64,000 nt of DNA from Vibrio splendidus (GCF_001557875.1 NZ_LNRF01000004.1:1-64000), one strand, 5' to 3'; positions 18,119 to 28,780 are shown, counted from the first letter of the stretch. Notes: generated by a model from the letters alone, not told the origin. Numbers and translations: made by a program.

Positions 18119-18745
18119 TTACTTAGTACCGAAGATCTTATCGCCAGCATCGCCAAGACCAGGAACAATGTAGCCCTTGTCGTTTAGCTTCTCATCGATT
18201 GCAGCAGTGTACAACTCAACATCTGGGTGCGCTTTTTCTAGAGCAGCGATACCTTCAGGAGCAGCAACAAGCACAAGAATCTTAAAGTGCTTACAACCTT
18301 TCTCTTTCATCAGGTCGATAGTCGCGATCATAGAACCACCTGTCGCAAGCATTGGATCTACTACTAGAGCAATACGCTCATCGATGTTAGATGCAAGCTT
18401 GTTGAAGTATGGTACTGGCTCAAGCGTTTCTTCGTCACGGTAGATACCCACAACGCTGATACGTGCACTTGGGATGTGCTCAAGAACGCCGTCCATCATG
18501 CCTAGACCAGCACGTAGGATTGGTACTACTGTTACTTTTTTACCTTTAATTTGGTCAACTTCTACAGGACCGTTCCAACCGTTAATCGTTACGCGCTCAG
18601 TTTCAAAATCTGATGTCGCTTCGTATGTTAGAAGGCTACCCACTTCTGTCGCTAGCTCACGAAAACGCTTAGTGCTAATCTCACCTTCACGCATCAGGCC
18701 AATTTTATGTTTTACTAGCGGGTGTTTCACTTCAACAACTTTCAT
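18119..18745 (-). CDS. upp: Uracil phosphoribosyltransferase
   Basis: Converts uracil and PRPP to UMP in pyrimidine salvage. 208 residues, the E. coli length. The PRPP loop [12 protein letters not shown] (near residues 129-140) and the uracil-binding C-terminus [17 protein letters not shown] are intact. The ATG at 18745 follows GGAG by six bases and gives [14 protein letters not shown]; five upstream codons in frame would need a TTG start. Divergent from purM across a PurR box. Confidence 0.97.
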   Translation of the reverse strand: MKVVEVKHPLVKHKIGLMREGEISTKRFRELATEVGSLLTYEATSDFETERVTINGWNGPVEVDQIKGKKVTVVPILRAGLGMMDGVLEHIPSARISVVGIYRDEETLEPVPYFNKLASNIDERIALVVDPMLATGGSMIATIDLMKEKGCKHFKILVLVAAPEGIAALEKAHPDVELYTAAIDEKLNDKGYIVPGLGDAGDKIFGTK

Positions 18746-18833
18746 TTCCAACTCCGGCAATATTTAAACAAACCTGTAGATTATACACGAACTCTGTGGT
18801 TATTTCAGAATCTTTATTCTAATAAAAAAAACC

Positions 18834-18849
18834 GCGCAAACGTTTGCTC
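18834..18849. promoter_or_regulatory. PurR operator between upp and purM
   Basis: The 16-mer GCGCAAACGTTTGCTC matches the PurR pattern ANGCAANCGNTTNCNT except at the two end bases. It lies just upstream of the purM -10, so bound PurR with hypoxanthine or guanine would block the -35 region. Being centred in a divergent region it may also touch upp. Confidence 0.8.
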
Positions 18850-18867
18850 TTGGTAATCAAGCCCTGT

Positions 18868-18873
18868 TAGAAT
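18868..18873 (+). promoter_or_regulatory. purM promoter -10 element
   Basis: TAGAAT (5 of 6 to the sigma70 consensus), 42 nt before the purM start. The weak -35 (TTGCTC, 18-nt spacer) overlaps the PurR box, which is the expected layout for a PurR-repressed promoter. Confidence 0.55.
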
Positions 18874-18914
18874 AGCGCCGCTTTCACATCCAACTTAAGT
18901 TCGAGGACTATCCC

Positions 18915-19955
18915 GTGAGTGGTAATACTTCTTCTCTAAGCTACAAAGACGCTGGTGTTGATATCGACGCAGGTAATGCACTAGTAGACCGTATTAAAGG
19001 TGCTGTTAAACGCACTCGTCGCCCTGAAGTTATGGGCGGTATTGGTGGCTTTGGCGCCCTATGTGAACTTCCAACGAAATACAAAGAGCCGGTACTTGTT
19101 TCAGGTACTGATGGTGTTGGTACTAAACTTCGCCTTGCTTTGGATCTGAAAAAACACGACACCATTGGTATCGATCTAGTGGCAATGTGTGTGAACGACT
19201 TAATCGTTCAAGGTGGTGAGCCGCTATTCTTCCTAGATTACTACGCAACAGGTAAGCTAGATGTAGATACCGCAGCAGACGTTGTTTCTGGTATTGCAGA
19301 AGGCTGTGTCCAAGCTGGTTGTGCACTAATCGGTGGTGAAACGGCTGAAATGCCAGGCATGTACGAAGGCGACGACTACGACGTAGCTGGCTTCTGTGTT
19401 GGTGTTGTGGAGAAAGCTGACATCATCGACGGTACTAAAGTAGCAGCAGGTGACGCACTTATCGCTGTTGGCTCAAGTGGTCCACACTCAAACGGTTACT
19501 CTTTAATTCGTAAAGTTCTAGAAGTTTCTGGTGCTGATAAGAGTGAAGAACTAGAAGGTCGCACTATCGGTGAGCACCTACTAGAACCCACTAAGATTTA
19601 CATAAAATCGGCACTTAAGATGATTGCAGAGCATGACATTCATGCTATCTCGCACATCACAGGTGGTGGTTTCTGGGAAAACATCCCACGCGTACTTCCT
19701 GAAGGTACTAAAGCAGTCATTGATGGCAAGAGCTGGGAATGGCCTGCTATCTTTAACTGGCTACAAGAGAAAGGCAACGTGGAGACATTTGAAATGTACC
19801 GCACTTTCAACTGTGGTGTAGGCCTAGTTGTTGCTCTACCTAAAGATCAAGCAGACGCTGCTGTTGAACTACTGAAAGCTGAAGGCGAAAACGCTTGGGT
19901 TATCGGTGAGATCGCAAACGCTGAAGCTGGCGAAGAGCAAGTTGAAATCAAATAA
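18915..19955 (+). CDS. purM: Phosphoribosylformylglycinamidine cyclo-ligase
   Basis: Makes aminoimidazole ribotide from FGAM with ATP, fifth step of purine synthesis. 346 residues, family length. Markers: [16 protein letters not shown] at the start, the GTDGVGTKL nucleotide loop, [20 protein letters not shown], and the glycine-rich [12 protein letters not shown]. The start codon is GTG with GAGGA 7 nt upstream. Followed by purN after a terminator-like hairpin. Confidence 0.97.
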   Translation: MSGNTSSLSYKDAGVDIDAGNALVDRIKGAVKRTRRPEVMGGIGGFGALCELPTKYKEPVLVSGTDGVGTKLRLALDLKKHDTIGIDLVAMCVNDLIVQGGEPLFFLDYYATGKLDVDTAADVVSGIAEGCVQAGCALIGGETAEMPGMYEGDDYDVAGFCVGVVEKADIIDGTKVAAGDALIAVGSSGPHSNGYSLIRKVLEVSGADKSEELEGRTIGEHLLEPTKIYIKSALKMIAEHDIHAISHITGGGFWENIPRVLPEGTKAVIDGKSWEWPAIFNWLQEKGNVETFEMYRTFNCGVGLVVALPKDQADAAVELLKAEGENAWVIGEIANAEAGEEQVEIK

Positions 19956-19982
19956 GTGATACGCTCACTTACTTAGTTAATC

Positions 19983-20007
19983 AATGAGGACCTAATGGTC
20001 CTCATTT
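19983..20007 (+). terminator. Terminator between purM and purN
   Basis: Stem AATGAGGACC / GGTCCTCATT with TAAT loop followed by TTG. The T-run is short, so partial readthrough into purN is likely. Confidence 0.65.
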
Positions 20008-20075
20008 TGCTATTTAGCCCGCAGAAACCCTTAGTTTATGTAGGTACATTGTAAACAGTCCAGTTAATCAATCGT

Positions 20076-20762
20076 ATGACCCACTCTATGAAAAACAATC
20101 ACTCAAATAAAACCAGTCACTCTAAGAAAAACATCGTTGTGTTAGTTTCAGGAAGCGGAAGTAACTTACAGGCAATTTTGGATGCCTGTGATAGCAATAT
20201 GATTGATGCTTCAGTTAAGGCAGTCTTCTCAAACAAAGCAGAGGCTTTTGGATTAGAGCGAGCGAAAACCGCAGGGGTTGACGCACATTCAGTGAATCCA
20301 AAAGACTTTGGTTCACGTGAAGACTTCGACCATGAATTGATGATTCAGATTGACGCTTATCAACCCGATTTAATCGTACTAGCGGGATACATGCGTATCC
20401 TGAGTTCAGAGTTTGTTCGTCACTATGCGGGTAAAATGGTCAACATCCACCCTTCCCTGCTACCTAAATATCCAGGTCTACACACCCACCAGCGTGCTAT
20501 TGATGCGCAAGATAAAGAACACGGTACTAGCGTCCACTTTGTTACCGAAGAACTTGATGGTGGCCCTGTGATCTTACAGGCTAAGGTTCCAGTATTTGAA
20601 GATGATGATGCTGATATGCTGGCAAGCCGAGTGCTTACTCAAGAACACTGCATTTACCCTATGGTATGCAAATGGTTTGCGGAAGATCGTTTATCAATGC
20701 TTAATGGGCAGGCTGTCTTAGACGGTAAGGCATTGGGCAAACACGGTTACGCAGAAGAGTAA
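20076..20762 (+). CDS. purN: Phosphoribosylglycinamide formyltransferase
   Basis: Transfers the formyl group from 10-formyl-THF to GAR, third step of purine synthesis. 228 residues if started at 20076; E. coli PurN is 212. The core begins at NIVVLVSGSGSNLQAILDAC, and the catalytic Asn-His-Asp set is visible in KMVNIHPSLLPKYPGLH and HGTSVHFV. The extra 18 N-terminal residues are rich in His, Asn, Ser and Lys. No ribosome site is evident before the ATGs at 20076 or 20088, so the start is uncertain. Confidence 0.93.
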   Translation: MTHSMKNNHSNKTSHSKKNIVVLVSGSGSNLQAILDACDSNMIDASVKAVFSNKAEAFGLERAKTAGVDAHSVNPKDFGSREDFDHELMIQIDAYQPDLIVLAGYMRILSSEFVRHYAGKMVNIHPSLLPKYPGLHTHQRAIDAQDKEHGTSVHFVTEELDGGPVILQAKVPVFEDDDADMLASRVLTQEHCIYPMVCKWFAEDRLSMLNGQAVLDGKALGKHGYAEE

Positions 20763-20811
20763 TATCAGAGTGATCCGCTAAACAAACCGACAATCACTCA
20801 AATAGAAAACA

Positions 20812-20854
20812 AAAAGGCCGCTAACTGACTTATTAGTGCAGTAAGCGGCCTTTC
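20812..20854. terminator. Bidirectional terminator, purN / yafJ
   Basis: Stem GGCCGCTaACTG / CAGTaAGCGGCC (one A-A mismatch) with A-run to the left and TTT to the right between converging genes. Confidence 0.8.
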
Positions 20855-20887
20855 GTTTGTTTGGGTTCAGCAATACGATCTACAGCA

Positions 20888-21733
20888 TTAGCTTAATGGC
20901 TCAGTAGGCGCTTGGCTCGCGACCTTTTTCGGCGCATAAGCAACATCTTCTAACGCTTGATGATTATTGCCAATCAGCTCACCAAAATGAAACAGCGCGT
21001 ATTCACCCGGCTTCATTCTAAACCACTCTTCATTGTCAGTCAGAGGCTGAGTTGCCACCACCGTTACCACGTCATTAGGCGTAGTCTCTTCTTGAAAGTT
21101 AATCTCAACATCTTCATCAATCAGACTCGCATTGCCAAAAGGCGCACGTCTTGTTATCCAGTACAAATGGTTAGTGCAGTATGTCATCACATACTCACCA
21201 TCACTGAGTAACATGTTGAAAACGCCTTTCTCTCTTAGCTGGTCACAACACTCAGCCACAAAGCGAAACATACCTTCCATGTCTTGTGGTGGTTCTGGGA
21301 AACGCTCTTCAAGTTGTTTGAGTAGCCAACAGAAAGAGAGCTCACTGTCTGTCTCGCCAACCGGTCTGAAACGACCACTAATCAGATCGTCGTAATCCGT
21401 TAATTGACCATTGTGAGCAAAGGTCCAGTATCGCCCCCAAAGCTCACGAGTAAAAGGGTGTGTATTCTCTAGATTAACACCACCACGGTTGGCTTGACGG
21501 ATATGACTGACAACGGCTTGGCTTTTAATTGGGTAGTTTTGAACCAACTCAGCGATCTTAGATTCACAGCTAGGGTTAGGATCTTTAAATGTACGAAAAC
21601 CCTTTCCTTCATAGAAGGTAATACCCCAGCCATCACGGTGCGGACCTGTGTTGCCTCCACGCTGCATAAGACCAGTAAAGCTAAAACAAATATCAGTTGG
21701 CACATTCGCGCTCATACCGAGCAATTCACACAT
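20888..21733 (-). CDS. yafJ: Class II glutamine amidotransferase-like protein YafJ
   Basis: Stand-alone N-terminal-nucleophile glutaminase domain, 281 residues. After removal of Met1 the Cys2 of MCELLGMSA is the nucleophile. SHIRQANRG, NTHPF, FAHNGQL and GETDSELSF are the substrate and oxyanion-hole blocks of GATase type 2. No synthetase domain is attached and the acceptor is unknown. GGGAG lies 11 nt before the start. It follows gmhA in the same direction; in E. coli the two genes are also neighbours. Confidence 0.88.
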   Translation of the reverse strand: MCELLGMSANVPTDICFSFTGLMQRGGNTGPHRDGWGITFYEGKGFRTFKDPNPSCESKIAELVQNYPIKSQAVVSHIRQANRGGVNLENTHPFTRELWGRYWTFAHNGQLTDYDDLISGRFRPVGETDSELSFCWLLKQLEERFPEPPQDMEGMFRFVAECCDQLREKGVFNMLLSDGEYVMTYCTNHLYWITRRAPFGNASLIDEDVEINFQEETTPNDVVTVVATQPLTDNEEWFRMKPGEYALFHFGELIGNNHQALEDVAYAPKKVASQAPTEPLS

Positions 21734-21798
21734 GGTTTAATCTACTCCCTATTAAAACCAATGGAGCCTAAACAGAGCTCCAAATGTCTGTAAAACTA

Positions 21799-22374
21799 TT
21801 ATTCCATCTCTTTTTCAACAAGCTGAATCACAATGTGGATGATCTTGATGTGAATCTCTTGGATCCGGTCTGCGTAACCAAAATGTGGCACTCGGATTTC
21901 GATATCAGCACAACCAGCCATTTTACCGCCATCTTTACCCGTCAATGCAATCGTCTTCATGCCTTTAGCTTGAGCGGCTTCAATCGCTTTTAAAATATTG
22001 GCAGAGTTACCTGAAGTCGACAGACCGAACAACACATCACCTTTACGACCTACCGCTTCTACATAACGCGAAAATACGTGGTCGTAGCCAAAATCATTAC
22101 TCACACAAGACAAGTGGCTTGGATCTGAAATCGCAATACCAGCGTAACCTGGACGGTTTTCACGGTATCGGCCAGTAAGCTCTTCCGCAAAGTGCATTGC
22201 ATCACAGTGTGAACCACCGTTACCACAAGAAAGCACTTTGCCCTCTTGCTTGAATGAGTCAGCAATCAGTTTTGCCGCCGCTTCAATTTGAGCGATGTTA
22301 TGGTCATCACTCAAAAACTTGTTAAGAACGTCAGCAGCTTCGTTTAATTCACTTTTGATTAGGTCTTGGTACAT
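21799..22374 (-). CDS. gmhA: Sedoheptulose-7-phosphate isomerase
   Basis: First step of ADP-heptose synthesis for the LPS inner core, cytoplasmic. 191 residues with one SIS domain: [20 protein letters not shown] near 50-69, [14 protein letters not shown] near 118-131, and the late [13 protein letters not shown] helix with metal-binding histidines. Divergent from fadE over a 328-nt region, the same order as in E. coli. Confidence 0.95.
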   Translation of the reverse strand: MYQDLIKSELNEAADVLNKFLSDDHNIAQIEAAAKLIADSFKQEGKVLSCGNGGSHCDAMHFAEELTGRYRENRPGYAGIAISDPSHLSCVSNDFGYDHVFSRYVEAVGRKGDVLFGLSTSGNSANILKAIEAAQAKGMKTIALTGKDGGKMAGCADIEIRVPHFGYADRIQEIHIKIIHIVIQLVEKEME

Positions 22375-22702
22375 AAGGCTTATCTCTTATTTTTTTGACG
22401 TAACTTAAAGTACGCGAAATGAGAACTGAGGGTTTTCCCCTCTTTATAGCTGAGTTTACCCACAAACATGAAATAGTGTCGACACTTAAGCCCAAAGATT
22501 GCCACCTTAATTAGGGTCTCACTGTAAATTCGTCCAAATATTCGCCACCGACCTCTCACAATTAGAACTTTAGCTCTACTCAGATCACTTTTTATTCACT
22601 TTGGAGTTTTACAAATATTTAATATTTTGTTTACACTTGACTGGTTAGACCTCTTACCTAAAACTTAATAACAATAAGTGATCTCTGAAAAGGAAATCGA
22701 TC
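22375..22702. other. gmhA-fadE divergent control region
   Basis: 328 nt without a gene. The half near fadE holds a FadR-like operator (22639-22655) with TTTACA and TTGACT elements around it. In the gmhA half I see no distinct motif. Confidence 0.5.
22639..22655. promoter_or_regulatory. FadR-like operator of fadE
   Basis: GACTGGTTAGACCTCTT compared with the FadR consensus AACTGGTCNGACCAGTT matches 13 of 17 positions, counting N. It overlaps the likely fadE promoter 48 nt before the start codon. FadR would repress until long-chain acyl-CoA releases it. Confidence 0.65.
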
Positions 22703-25168
22703 ATGAACATATTGCTCTCCCTACTCGGCATGACAGCTATCTTAGGCGTCTGTCTTTACCATAGAGTTAGTCTGGTACGTGCATTAATTGTATTAACTGG
22801 CGCAATGGTAGCATTAACACTGTTTGGCGGCGTGGCTGTCACTGGCTGGCTTTGTTATCTCTTAGCTATTGCGATCTTTGCTGTACCGGCAATTCGTCAG
22901 ACCCTAATCAGTCAAAAAGCGCTCTCTTTGTTTAAGAAAGTTCTACCGGCGATGTCCCAGACAGAAAAAGAGGCACTAGAAGCTGGCACAGTATGGTGGG
23001 AAGCAGAGCTGTTCAAAGGAAAACCTGAATGGAAGAAACTTCAGAACATTGCTGACCCGAAGCTCTCTGAAGCGGAGCAAGCGTTTTTAGATGGTCCAGT
23101 AAATACCGTGTGTGAAATGGTCAATGATTACCAAGTGACTCATGAGCTTGCTGATTTGCCACCAGAAGTATGGCAATACCTGAAATACCACAAATTCTTC
23201 GCCATGATCATCAAGAAAAAATACGGCGGTTTAGAATTCTCGGCTTACGCTCAATCTTTGGTTCTTCAGAAGCTAACCGGCGTTTCTAGCGTATTGTCAT
23301 CAACGGTTGGCGTACCTAACTCATTAGGCCCCGGTGAGCTATTACAACACTACGGTACTGAAGAACAAAGAAACCACTACCTGCCGCGCCTAGCGGAAGG
23401 TAAAGAGATCCCTTGTTTTGCCCTAACCAGTCCAGAAGCCGGTTCAGATGCAGGTTCAATCCCAGATTACGGTGTTGTATGCAAAGGCGAATGGGAAGGC
23501 GAAGAGGTATTGGGCATGCGCCTAACTTGGAACAAGCGTTACATCACCCTAGCACCTGTCGCGACGGTATTAGGCTTGGCTTTTAAACTGCGAGACCCGG
23601 ATGGCCTGCTTGGTGATCAAAAAGATCTTGGTATCACTTGTGCGCTTATCCCAACCGATTTAAAAGGCGTAGAAATTGGCAACCGCCACTTCCCACTAAA
23701 CGTACCTTTCCAGAACGGTCCAACGCAAGGCGACGATATCTTCGTGCCTATCGATTTCATCATTGGTGGCCAGAAAATGGCAGGCCAAGGCTGGCGCATG
23801 CTGGTTGAGTGTCTGTCGGTTGGTCGTGGTATCACACTGCCTTCAAACTCAACAGGTGGTATTAAATCAGCAGCGTTGGCAACGGGTGCTTACGCTCGTA
23901 TCCGTCGTCAGTTCAAACAACCGATTGGTCGCATGGAAGGGGTTGAAGAGCCACTTGCACGCCTTGCTGGTAACGCTTATGTAATGGACGCTGCAAGTAA
24001 CCTAACCGTTGCAGGTATCGACCTTGGCGAAAAGCCTTCAGTTATCTCTGCAATCGTTAAGTACCACTGTACTCACCGTGGCCAACGCAGCATCATTGAT
24101 GCGATGGATATCGTCGGCGGTAAAGGCATTTGTTTGGGTCCCTCGAACTTCCTAGCTCGTGGCTACCAAGGTTCGCCTATCGCGATTACGGTTGAAGGCG
24201 CAAACATCCTGACTCGTTCAATGATCATCTATGGTCAAGGTGCGATTCGCTGTCACCCTTACGTACTTAACGAAATGGAAGCGGCTTATTCTGAAAGCAG
24301 CGATGCGCTTGATAAGTTTGATTCAGCGTTAGCAGGACACGTTAGCTTTACTATGAGTAACCTAGTCCGCAGCTTGTGGTTTGGTTTAACCGATGGTCGT
24401 GGTTCAGATGCGCCAACACCTTCAAATAAAACAGATAAACAGACTCAACGTTACTACCAACAGCTAAACCGCTACAGTGCAAACCTAGCGCTACTGTCTG
24501 ATATCTCAATGGCAGTTCTAGGTGGCTCACTGAAGCGTAGAGAACGTTTATCAGCAAGACTAGGGGATATCCTGAGTCAACTTTACCTCGGCTCAGCAAC
24601 GCTGAAACGCTTTGAAAGCGAAGGCAGCCATGCTGAAGATCTGCCGTTAGTACATTGGGGGATGCAAGATAGTTTACGTCAGACTGAAGTGGCGATTGAT
24701 GAGTTCTTAGCGAACTTCCCTAACCCGGTGATTGGTCGTCTGCTTCGTGTTGTGATAATGCCATTTGGCCGTATCCGTCGTGCACCAAACGACAAACTGG
24801 ATAGCAAAGTCGCGCACATTCTACAAACACCAAGTGAAACACGCTCTCGTATCGGTCGCGGCCAATACCTGGAAGCAACGGAATACAACCCAGTAGGTAA
24901 GATTGAAAAAGCACTAGAAGTGATTCTTCAAGCTGAACCTCTGTTCGACAAAGTCTGCAAAGAAACACATCAAAAACGTGCCTTCTTACGACTTGATCTT
25001 GTTGCTCAGTTGGGACTTGAAAAAGGTATCTTAACGCAAGAAGAAGCAAATCTTCTGATTAGCGCAGAGGAACATAGACTGTACACGATTAACGTGGATG
25101 ACTTCTCACCAGAGGAGCTTGCAGCAAAGTCTCAGTACCCAGATCAATCGATTGATAACGTCGCCTAG
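22703..25168 (+). CDS. fadE: Acyl-CoA dehydrogenase FadE
   Basis: First oxidation step of fatty-acid beta-oxidation, using FAD. 821 residues, close to E. coli FadE (814). Two or three hydrophobic segments at the N-terminus (about 2-72) suggest membrane attachment. The dehydrogenase core follows: [15 protein letters not shown] near 238-252, [12 protein letters not shown] near 372, and the C-terminal DUF1974 domain with [10 protein letters not shown]. Strong AAAAGGAA ribosome site. Divergent from gmhA. Confidence 0.96.
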   Translation: MNILLSLLGMTAILGVCLYHRVSLVRALIVLTGAMVALTLFGGVAVTGWLCYLLAIAIFAVPAIRQTLISQKALSLFKKVLPAMSQTEKEALEAGTVWWEAELFKGKPEWKKLQNIADPKLSEAEQAFLDGPVNTVCEMVNDYQVTHELADLPPEVWQYLKYHKFFAMIIKKKYGGLEFSAYAQSLVLQKLTGVSSVLSSTVGVPNSLGPGELLQHYGTEEQRNHYLPRLAEGKEIPCFALTSPEAGSDAGSIPDYGVVCKGEWEGEEVLGMRLTWNKRYITLAPVATVLGLAFKLRDPDGLLGDQKDLGITCALIPTDLKGVEIGNRHFPLNVPFQNGPTQGDDIFVPIDFIIGGQKMAGQGWRMLVECLSVGRGITLPSNSTGGIKSAALATGAYARIRRQFKQPIGRMEGVEEPLARLAGNAYVMDAASNLTVAGIDLGEKPSVISAIVKYHCTHRGQRSIIDAMDIVGGKGICLGPSNFLARGYQGSPIAITVEGANILTRSMIIYGQGAIRCHPYVLNEMEAAYSESSDALDKFDSALAGHVSFTMSNLVRSLWFGLTDGRGSDAPTPSNKTDKQTQRYYQQLNRYSANLALLSDISMAVLGGSLKRRERLSARLGDILSQLYLGSATLKRFESEGSHAEDLPLVHWGMQDSLRQTEVAIDEFLANFPNPVIGRLLRVVIMPFGRIRRAPNDKLDSKVAHILQTPSETRSRIGRGQYLEATEYNPVGKIEKALEVILQAEPLFDKVCKETHQKRAFLRLDLVAQLGLEKGILTQEEANLLISAEEHRLYTINVDDFSPEELAAKSQYPDQSIDNVA

Positions 25169-25182
25169 GCTCTGGACTAGAA

Positions 25183-25217
25183 CAAAAACGGGACTCCTAT
25201 GAGTCCCGTTTTTTTAT
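25183..25217. terminator. Bidirectional terminator, fadE / TIGR03503 gene
   Basis: Stem AAAAACGGGACTC / GAGTCCCGTTTTT with CTAT loop between converging genes. Confidence 0.92.
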
Positions 25218-25279
25218 TCTCAGTACTATTATGAGCACGAATGTTTTTGATCTCCGAATAGCTCAATGACGCGAACGAA

Positions 25280-26527
25280 TTACTTTGGTGCCTTGAGCTG
25301 CATCTCAGGTAGCGCTCTTTTCTTGGCTGTCACTTTACGAACCACAAACCAAATCAGTAGACCTAACAGAATCGCAACCACATTGCCCACCGCAATAATG
25401 ATCATACTGCGCTGTCTGTCATCTTCACGTTTTTTAAGGATCATCAACTCTGTTGCGATACGCTTCTGTTCAGCAAGCGCTTCTTCTTGAAGACGTCGAG
25501 ACTCTGCTAAGTCGATATCTTCAACAACGCTGTACGACTGCTCGGTAATTGGAAAGGTCAGTGGGCGCTGACTTGAAGCATCAGTGGCATAAACCACCCC
25601 TGACCAATTATATATGCCTAAATCGCCATTGTAAGGCACCTCTAAAGCAACTTTCATTGCGTCAACTTCAGCTTGCCCCTGCTTGTACATCACATACTCA
25701 TCAGGAGCCTTGTGCTCAACATGAACCGCTAACGAGCTCGGTGCGATCATCCCCTGCTCACCAGACACCACAATAGTATGAGGTAAGCCCTCTTTTCGTG
25801 ATTGAATGAAGGTGGTAGTAATTGGTGTTGGATAAACCAATACTTCTTGCTCTTGCGCTCGCAGGAATACGCCATTGCCAGAAGTAATACGCGCTCTGTA
25901 TTTACCAGGCTCAATATCAATTGGTAAAGAGACAGTGAACACACCATCTCCGGCTTTTTCATCAAGATCAGCGCCATCATCGGCAAACTCGCCCATCACA
26001 ACAGGCACCGGGCGCGCTTCTCTTACTAAAGACTCTTCGTTTTCGACAAACTTAGTAAACGTCACCTTGAGCTTCACGCGATCGAGAAAATCACGCAGCA
26101 CCAAAGGCTTGCCATCAGAGGTGAGACGGGCGGTAAATTTAATGCGCTCAGTCTGATACAACTTGTCGGGAAACTCATTAGCATCTAAAACAAGGTGAGA
26201 CAGGAGCTTGATATTGTTCTTAGGTGAGACATTACCTATTGCTTGCCAAGGGCCGGGCATCGGATTGTCGATAGATATAATGTCCATGGACGATTCTTCG
26301 TACCAACGGACATTATCAGCATTGCGCCAAGAGTAGTATTTCTTGCCATCCGGGCGAACCAAAACGACAGATTTAGAGTTATCGGCTCGATAAATCACAA
26401 AGGTGACTTGTTCAATACTGGGATCAACTCGAAAACGGTTGTCCAATAAACTCATTACAGATTCTGTTGCTGCATGTAAGCCAAAGCTTAACAGCAATAA
26501 GCAACCGGTAGCCAATACCCTTAACAT
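25280..26527 (-). CDS. TIGR03503 family envelope protein
   Basis: A 415-residue protein of unknown function found in vibrios and relatives. It has a signal peptide (1-19, ending FGLHA), a large beta-rich periplasmic part (about 25-350) that includes an ADDGADLDEKAGDGVFTVSL segment reminiscent of a VWA-associated choice-of-anchor fold, a short coiled-coil (about 345-375, rich in E, R, Q, K) and one C-terminal transmembrane helix (about 378-397) with a basic cytoplasmic tail. It lies 9 nt after dnaQ in the same direction and is probably cotranscribed. Confidence 0.75.
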   Translation of the reverse strand: MLRVLATGCLLLLSFGLHAATESVMSLLDNRFRVDPSIEQVTFVIYRADNSKSVVLVRPDGKKYYSWRNADNVRWYEESSMDIISIDNPMPGPWQAIGNVSPKNNIKLLSHLVLDANEFPDKLYQTERIKFTARLTSDGKPLVLRDFLDRVKLKVTFTKFVENEESLVREARPVPVVMGEFADDGADLDEKAGDGVFTVSLPIDIEPGKYRARITSGNGVFLRAQEQEVLVYPTPITTTFIQSRKEGLPHTIVVSGEQGMIAPSSLAVHVEHKAPDEYVMYKQGQAEVDAMKVALEVPYNGDLGIYNWSGVVYATDASSQRPLTFPITEQSYSVVEDIDLAESRRLQEEALAEQKRIATELMILKKREDDRQRSMIIIAVGNVVAILLGLLIWFVVRKVTAKKRALPEMQLKAPK

Positions 26528-26536
26528 ACTTTCTCC

Positions 26537-27304
26537 CTACTGACGCCAGAGGCAGCTTCCGCTTTTCTCGACGAGATCTAAACGACTTTGATGCGCTTCT
26601 ACTTCATCGGCCGTAGCTCGTAAAACCTTTAGGGATTTTCGACCACTTTCTACTCTTCGTATGCTTTCCGCTTCGCCTTCCTGTTGACCAGCATTAAATT
26701 GCAGCGAAGTTTGACCACCCGTCATCAATAAGTAGACGTCGGCTAGGATCTCCGCATCGAGCAATGCGCCGTGGAGAGTACGGTGCGAGTTATCAATACC
26801 ATAACGGTCACATAAGATATCTAGGTTGTTTCTTTTCCCTGGGAATATCTTCTTCGCCATCGCCAAGGTATCGGTAACTTTACAGTAGTCATCCGTTTTA
26901 CCTATCGCTGGATTAAGCTTCTCAAACTCATAGTCCATAAAGCCCGTATCGAAGGGCGCGTTATGAGCCACCAGCTCAGCACCTTTGATAAAGTCGAGAA
27001 ACTCTTTATGGATATCTTGGTATTCCGGCTTATCAATCAAGAATTCATCGGTAATACCGTGAACACCAATCGCCTCTTCTTGAATCGCACGATCAGGCTT
27101 GATGTAGACGTGAAAATGACGCCCAGTCAACCTACGGTTGATGATCTCTACTGCACCAATTTCAACGATGCGGTGCCCCATATAGTGAGGGCCACCTTCT
27201 GTATTCATACCGGTGGTTTCGGTATCGAGTACAACAATGCGCTTATTTTCGTTCGAACTGTTTTTTTCGTTCGTGCTTTGTTCTGGAGTGCTACTGGTAT
27301 TCAT
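26537..27304 (-). CDS. dnaQ: DNA polymerase III epsilon subunit
   Basis: 3'-5' proofreading exonuclease of the replicative polymerase. 255 residues. Exo motifs are present: VVLDTETTGM (Exo I, Asp/Glu), VAHNAPFDTGFMDYEF (Exo II) and HGALLDAEILADVYL (Exo III His/Asp). The C-terminal tail that binds alpha ends in SGSCLWRQ. The N-terminus is about 11 residues longer than E. coli DnaQ and polar; no clear ribosome site precedes the ATG. It diverges from rnhA as in E. coli. Its partner dnaE is at 36119. Confidence 0.95.
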   Translation of the reverse strand: MNTSSTPEQSTNEKNSSNENKRIVVLDTETTGMNTEGGPHYMGHRIVEIGAVEIINRRLTGRHFHVYIKPDRAIQEEAIGVHGITDEFLIDKPEYQDIHKEFLDFIKGAELVAHNAPFDTGFMDYEFEKLNPAIGKTDDYCKVTDTLAMAKKIFPGKRNNLDILCDRYGIDNSHRTLHGALLDAEILADVYLLMTGGQTSLQFNAGQQEGEAESIRRVESGRKSLKVLRATADEVEAHQSRLDLVEKSGSCLWRQ

Positions 27305-27360
27305 AAGGATAACTGTGTCAGACTATGCCGATAATGTGCTTGAGGTAATAGTATCAAATC

Positions 27361-27825
27361 ATGACGAAACAAGTTGAAATTTTCACTGATGGTTCTTGTT
27401 TAGGCAACCCAGGTCCCGGTGGCTATGGCATCGTACTTCGCTACAAAAAAGTCGAGAAGACGCTAGCAGAAGGCTTCACGCTAACAACCAATAACCGTAT
27501 GGAAATGCTCGCCGCTGTCGTTGCTCTCCAAGCCCTCAAAGAACCTTGCTCTGTGATTCTAACCACAGATAGCCAATATGTGCGTCAAGGCATCACACAG
27601 TGGATTCACAACTGGAAAAAGCGAGACTGGAAAACAGCCGATAAGAAACCGGTTAAAAATGCCGATCTGTGGCAAAGGCTCGATAAAGAAACTGCTCGCC
27701 ATAGCGTGGATTGGCGCTGGGTAAAAGGACACGCAGGACACAGAGAAAACGAGATGTGTGATGATTTAGCAAGAAACGCAGCGGAAAATCCGACTCAAGA
27801 AGATACGGGCTATCAACCAAACTAA
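27361..27825 (+). CDS. rnhA: Ribonuclease HI
   Basis: Degrades RNA in RNA-DNA hybrids, removing primers and R-loops. 154 residues. The catalytic set is visible: Asp in [12 protein letters not shown], Glu in NNRMEMLA, Asp in LTTDSQYV, and His/Asp in [17 protein letters not shown]. Divergent from dnaQ with 56 nt between the start codons. RNase HII (rnhB) is also in this window. Confidence 0.97.
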   Translation: MTKQVEIFTDGSCLGNPGPGGYGIVLRYKKVEKTLAEGFTLTTNNRMEMLAAVVALQALKEPCSVILTTDSQYVRQGITQWIHNWKKRDWKTADKKPVKNADLWQRLDKETARHSVDWRWVKGHAGHRENEMCDDLARNAAENPTQEDTGYQPN

Positions 27826-27932
27826 TCATCTTTTGAAGTTAGACGTACATTTCAGAAAACGATTTATTGTTCCTGAAACTCATTGATAACGCCTTAAACT
27901 AATGGATAGTTTCTTAACAGAACTAATAGATG

Positions 27933-27957
27933 AAAAGCCGACAACTAGTCGGCTTTT
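27933..27957. terminator. Bidirectional terminator around the yafS stop
   Basis: Stem AAAAGCCGAC / GTCGGCTTTT. The yafS stop codon (TAG, 27947-27945) lies in the loop, so the gene ends inside its own terminator. It also serves rnhA from the other side. Confidence 0.85.
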
Positions 27958-28730
27958 TCTGTTTTTAACGGATATGAAGCTTTAGCTGAATCCATTGTAC
28001 GGCGCGTGTTGGTTCTAAAACTCGCTCCAACAGGCGAGAAGCGTCGCTTAAGGTGCCAATGTGGCTTAATAGGTTTAAGCGGGTAAGTACGTTTACGAGC
28101 AACAATGAAGTGTTGGCTTCCGGCGAAGGAGGCACAGCTACCCAAGCTGTTCTCCAACCACGTCCACATTGCTTGATACTTACTCATCGGAAACAGTGCG
28201 TAGGTGTCACAATGAATCACTTCATAATTAAGTACACCTAACCAATCTTTAATTCGATTAGGCGTGTACATACGCCCACTCCAAGGCAAGCTGTTCTTTC
28301 GCCAAGGCATCAAACTGGCAAGCCCAGTAACACTGATCGGGTTAAAGCCAGTGATAATGATATAGCCATCGTCCATCATCACTCGATCGACTTCTCTCAA
28401 TAAGCGATGCGGGTCATTGCTATAATCTAACTGATGACTCAACACCACAACATCAAAGCTTTTCTCCAAAAAGGGTAAATTATAGCCATCCGCTATCACA
28501 TTATGTAATGGGTTCTGGATATCTAGGTTTACTTGATGTTGAATGTTGCATGTGCAGCTAGAAATCTCACTACTGAGACCGCCAAGCTTGAGCATATGGT
28601 AACCAAATAGCTTTGGGCACCACTCATCGAGTCGAGTTTGAATAGATTCTCTCAACCAGTCCCCATTGTGCAATTGCGCCCAAGTGTAAGGACGTTCAAA
28701 CTTCTTTCTGCTACGTGCTGGCTTCATCAA
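27945..28730 (-). CDS. yafS: SAM-dependent methyltransferase-like protein YafS
   Basis: Class I methyltransferase fold, 261 residues. Motif I is weak (MLKLGGLSS), motif II-like [11 protein letters not shown] and the post-motif block [17 protein letters not shown] match Methyltransf_11 proteins. The C-terminal 40 residues are basic. Neighbours gloB and rnhA are the same as in E. coli, where YafS has no known substrate. It diverges from gloB with 50 nt between starts. Confidence 0.82.
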   Translation of the reverse strand: MMKPARSRKKFERPYTWAQLHNGDWLRESIQTRLDEWCPKLFGYHMLKLGGLSSEISSCTCNIQHQVNLDIQNPLHNVIADGYNLPFLEKSFDVVVLSHQLDYSNDPHRLLREVDRVMMDDGYIIITGFNPISVTGLASLMPWRKNSLPWSGRMYTPNRIKDWLGVLNYEVIHCDTYALFPMSKYQAMWTWLENSLGSCASFAGSQHFIVARKRTYPLKPIKPHWHLKRRFSPVGASFRTNTRRTMDSAKASYPLKTEKAD

Positions 28731-28780
28731 TAACCTGTCTCACTTATTCTGTCTCACTAAAAGTGACTGGAGAACCAATA

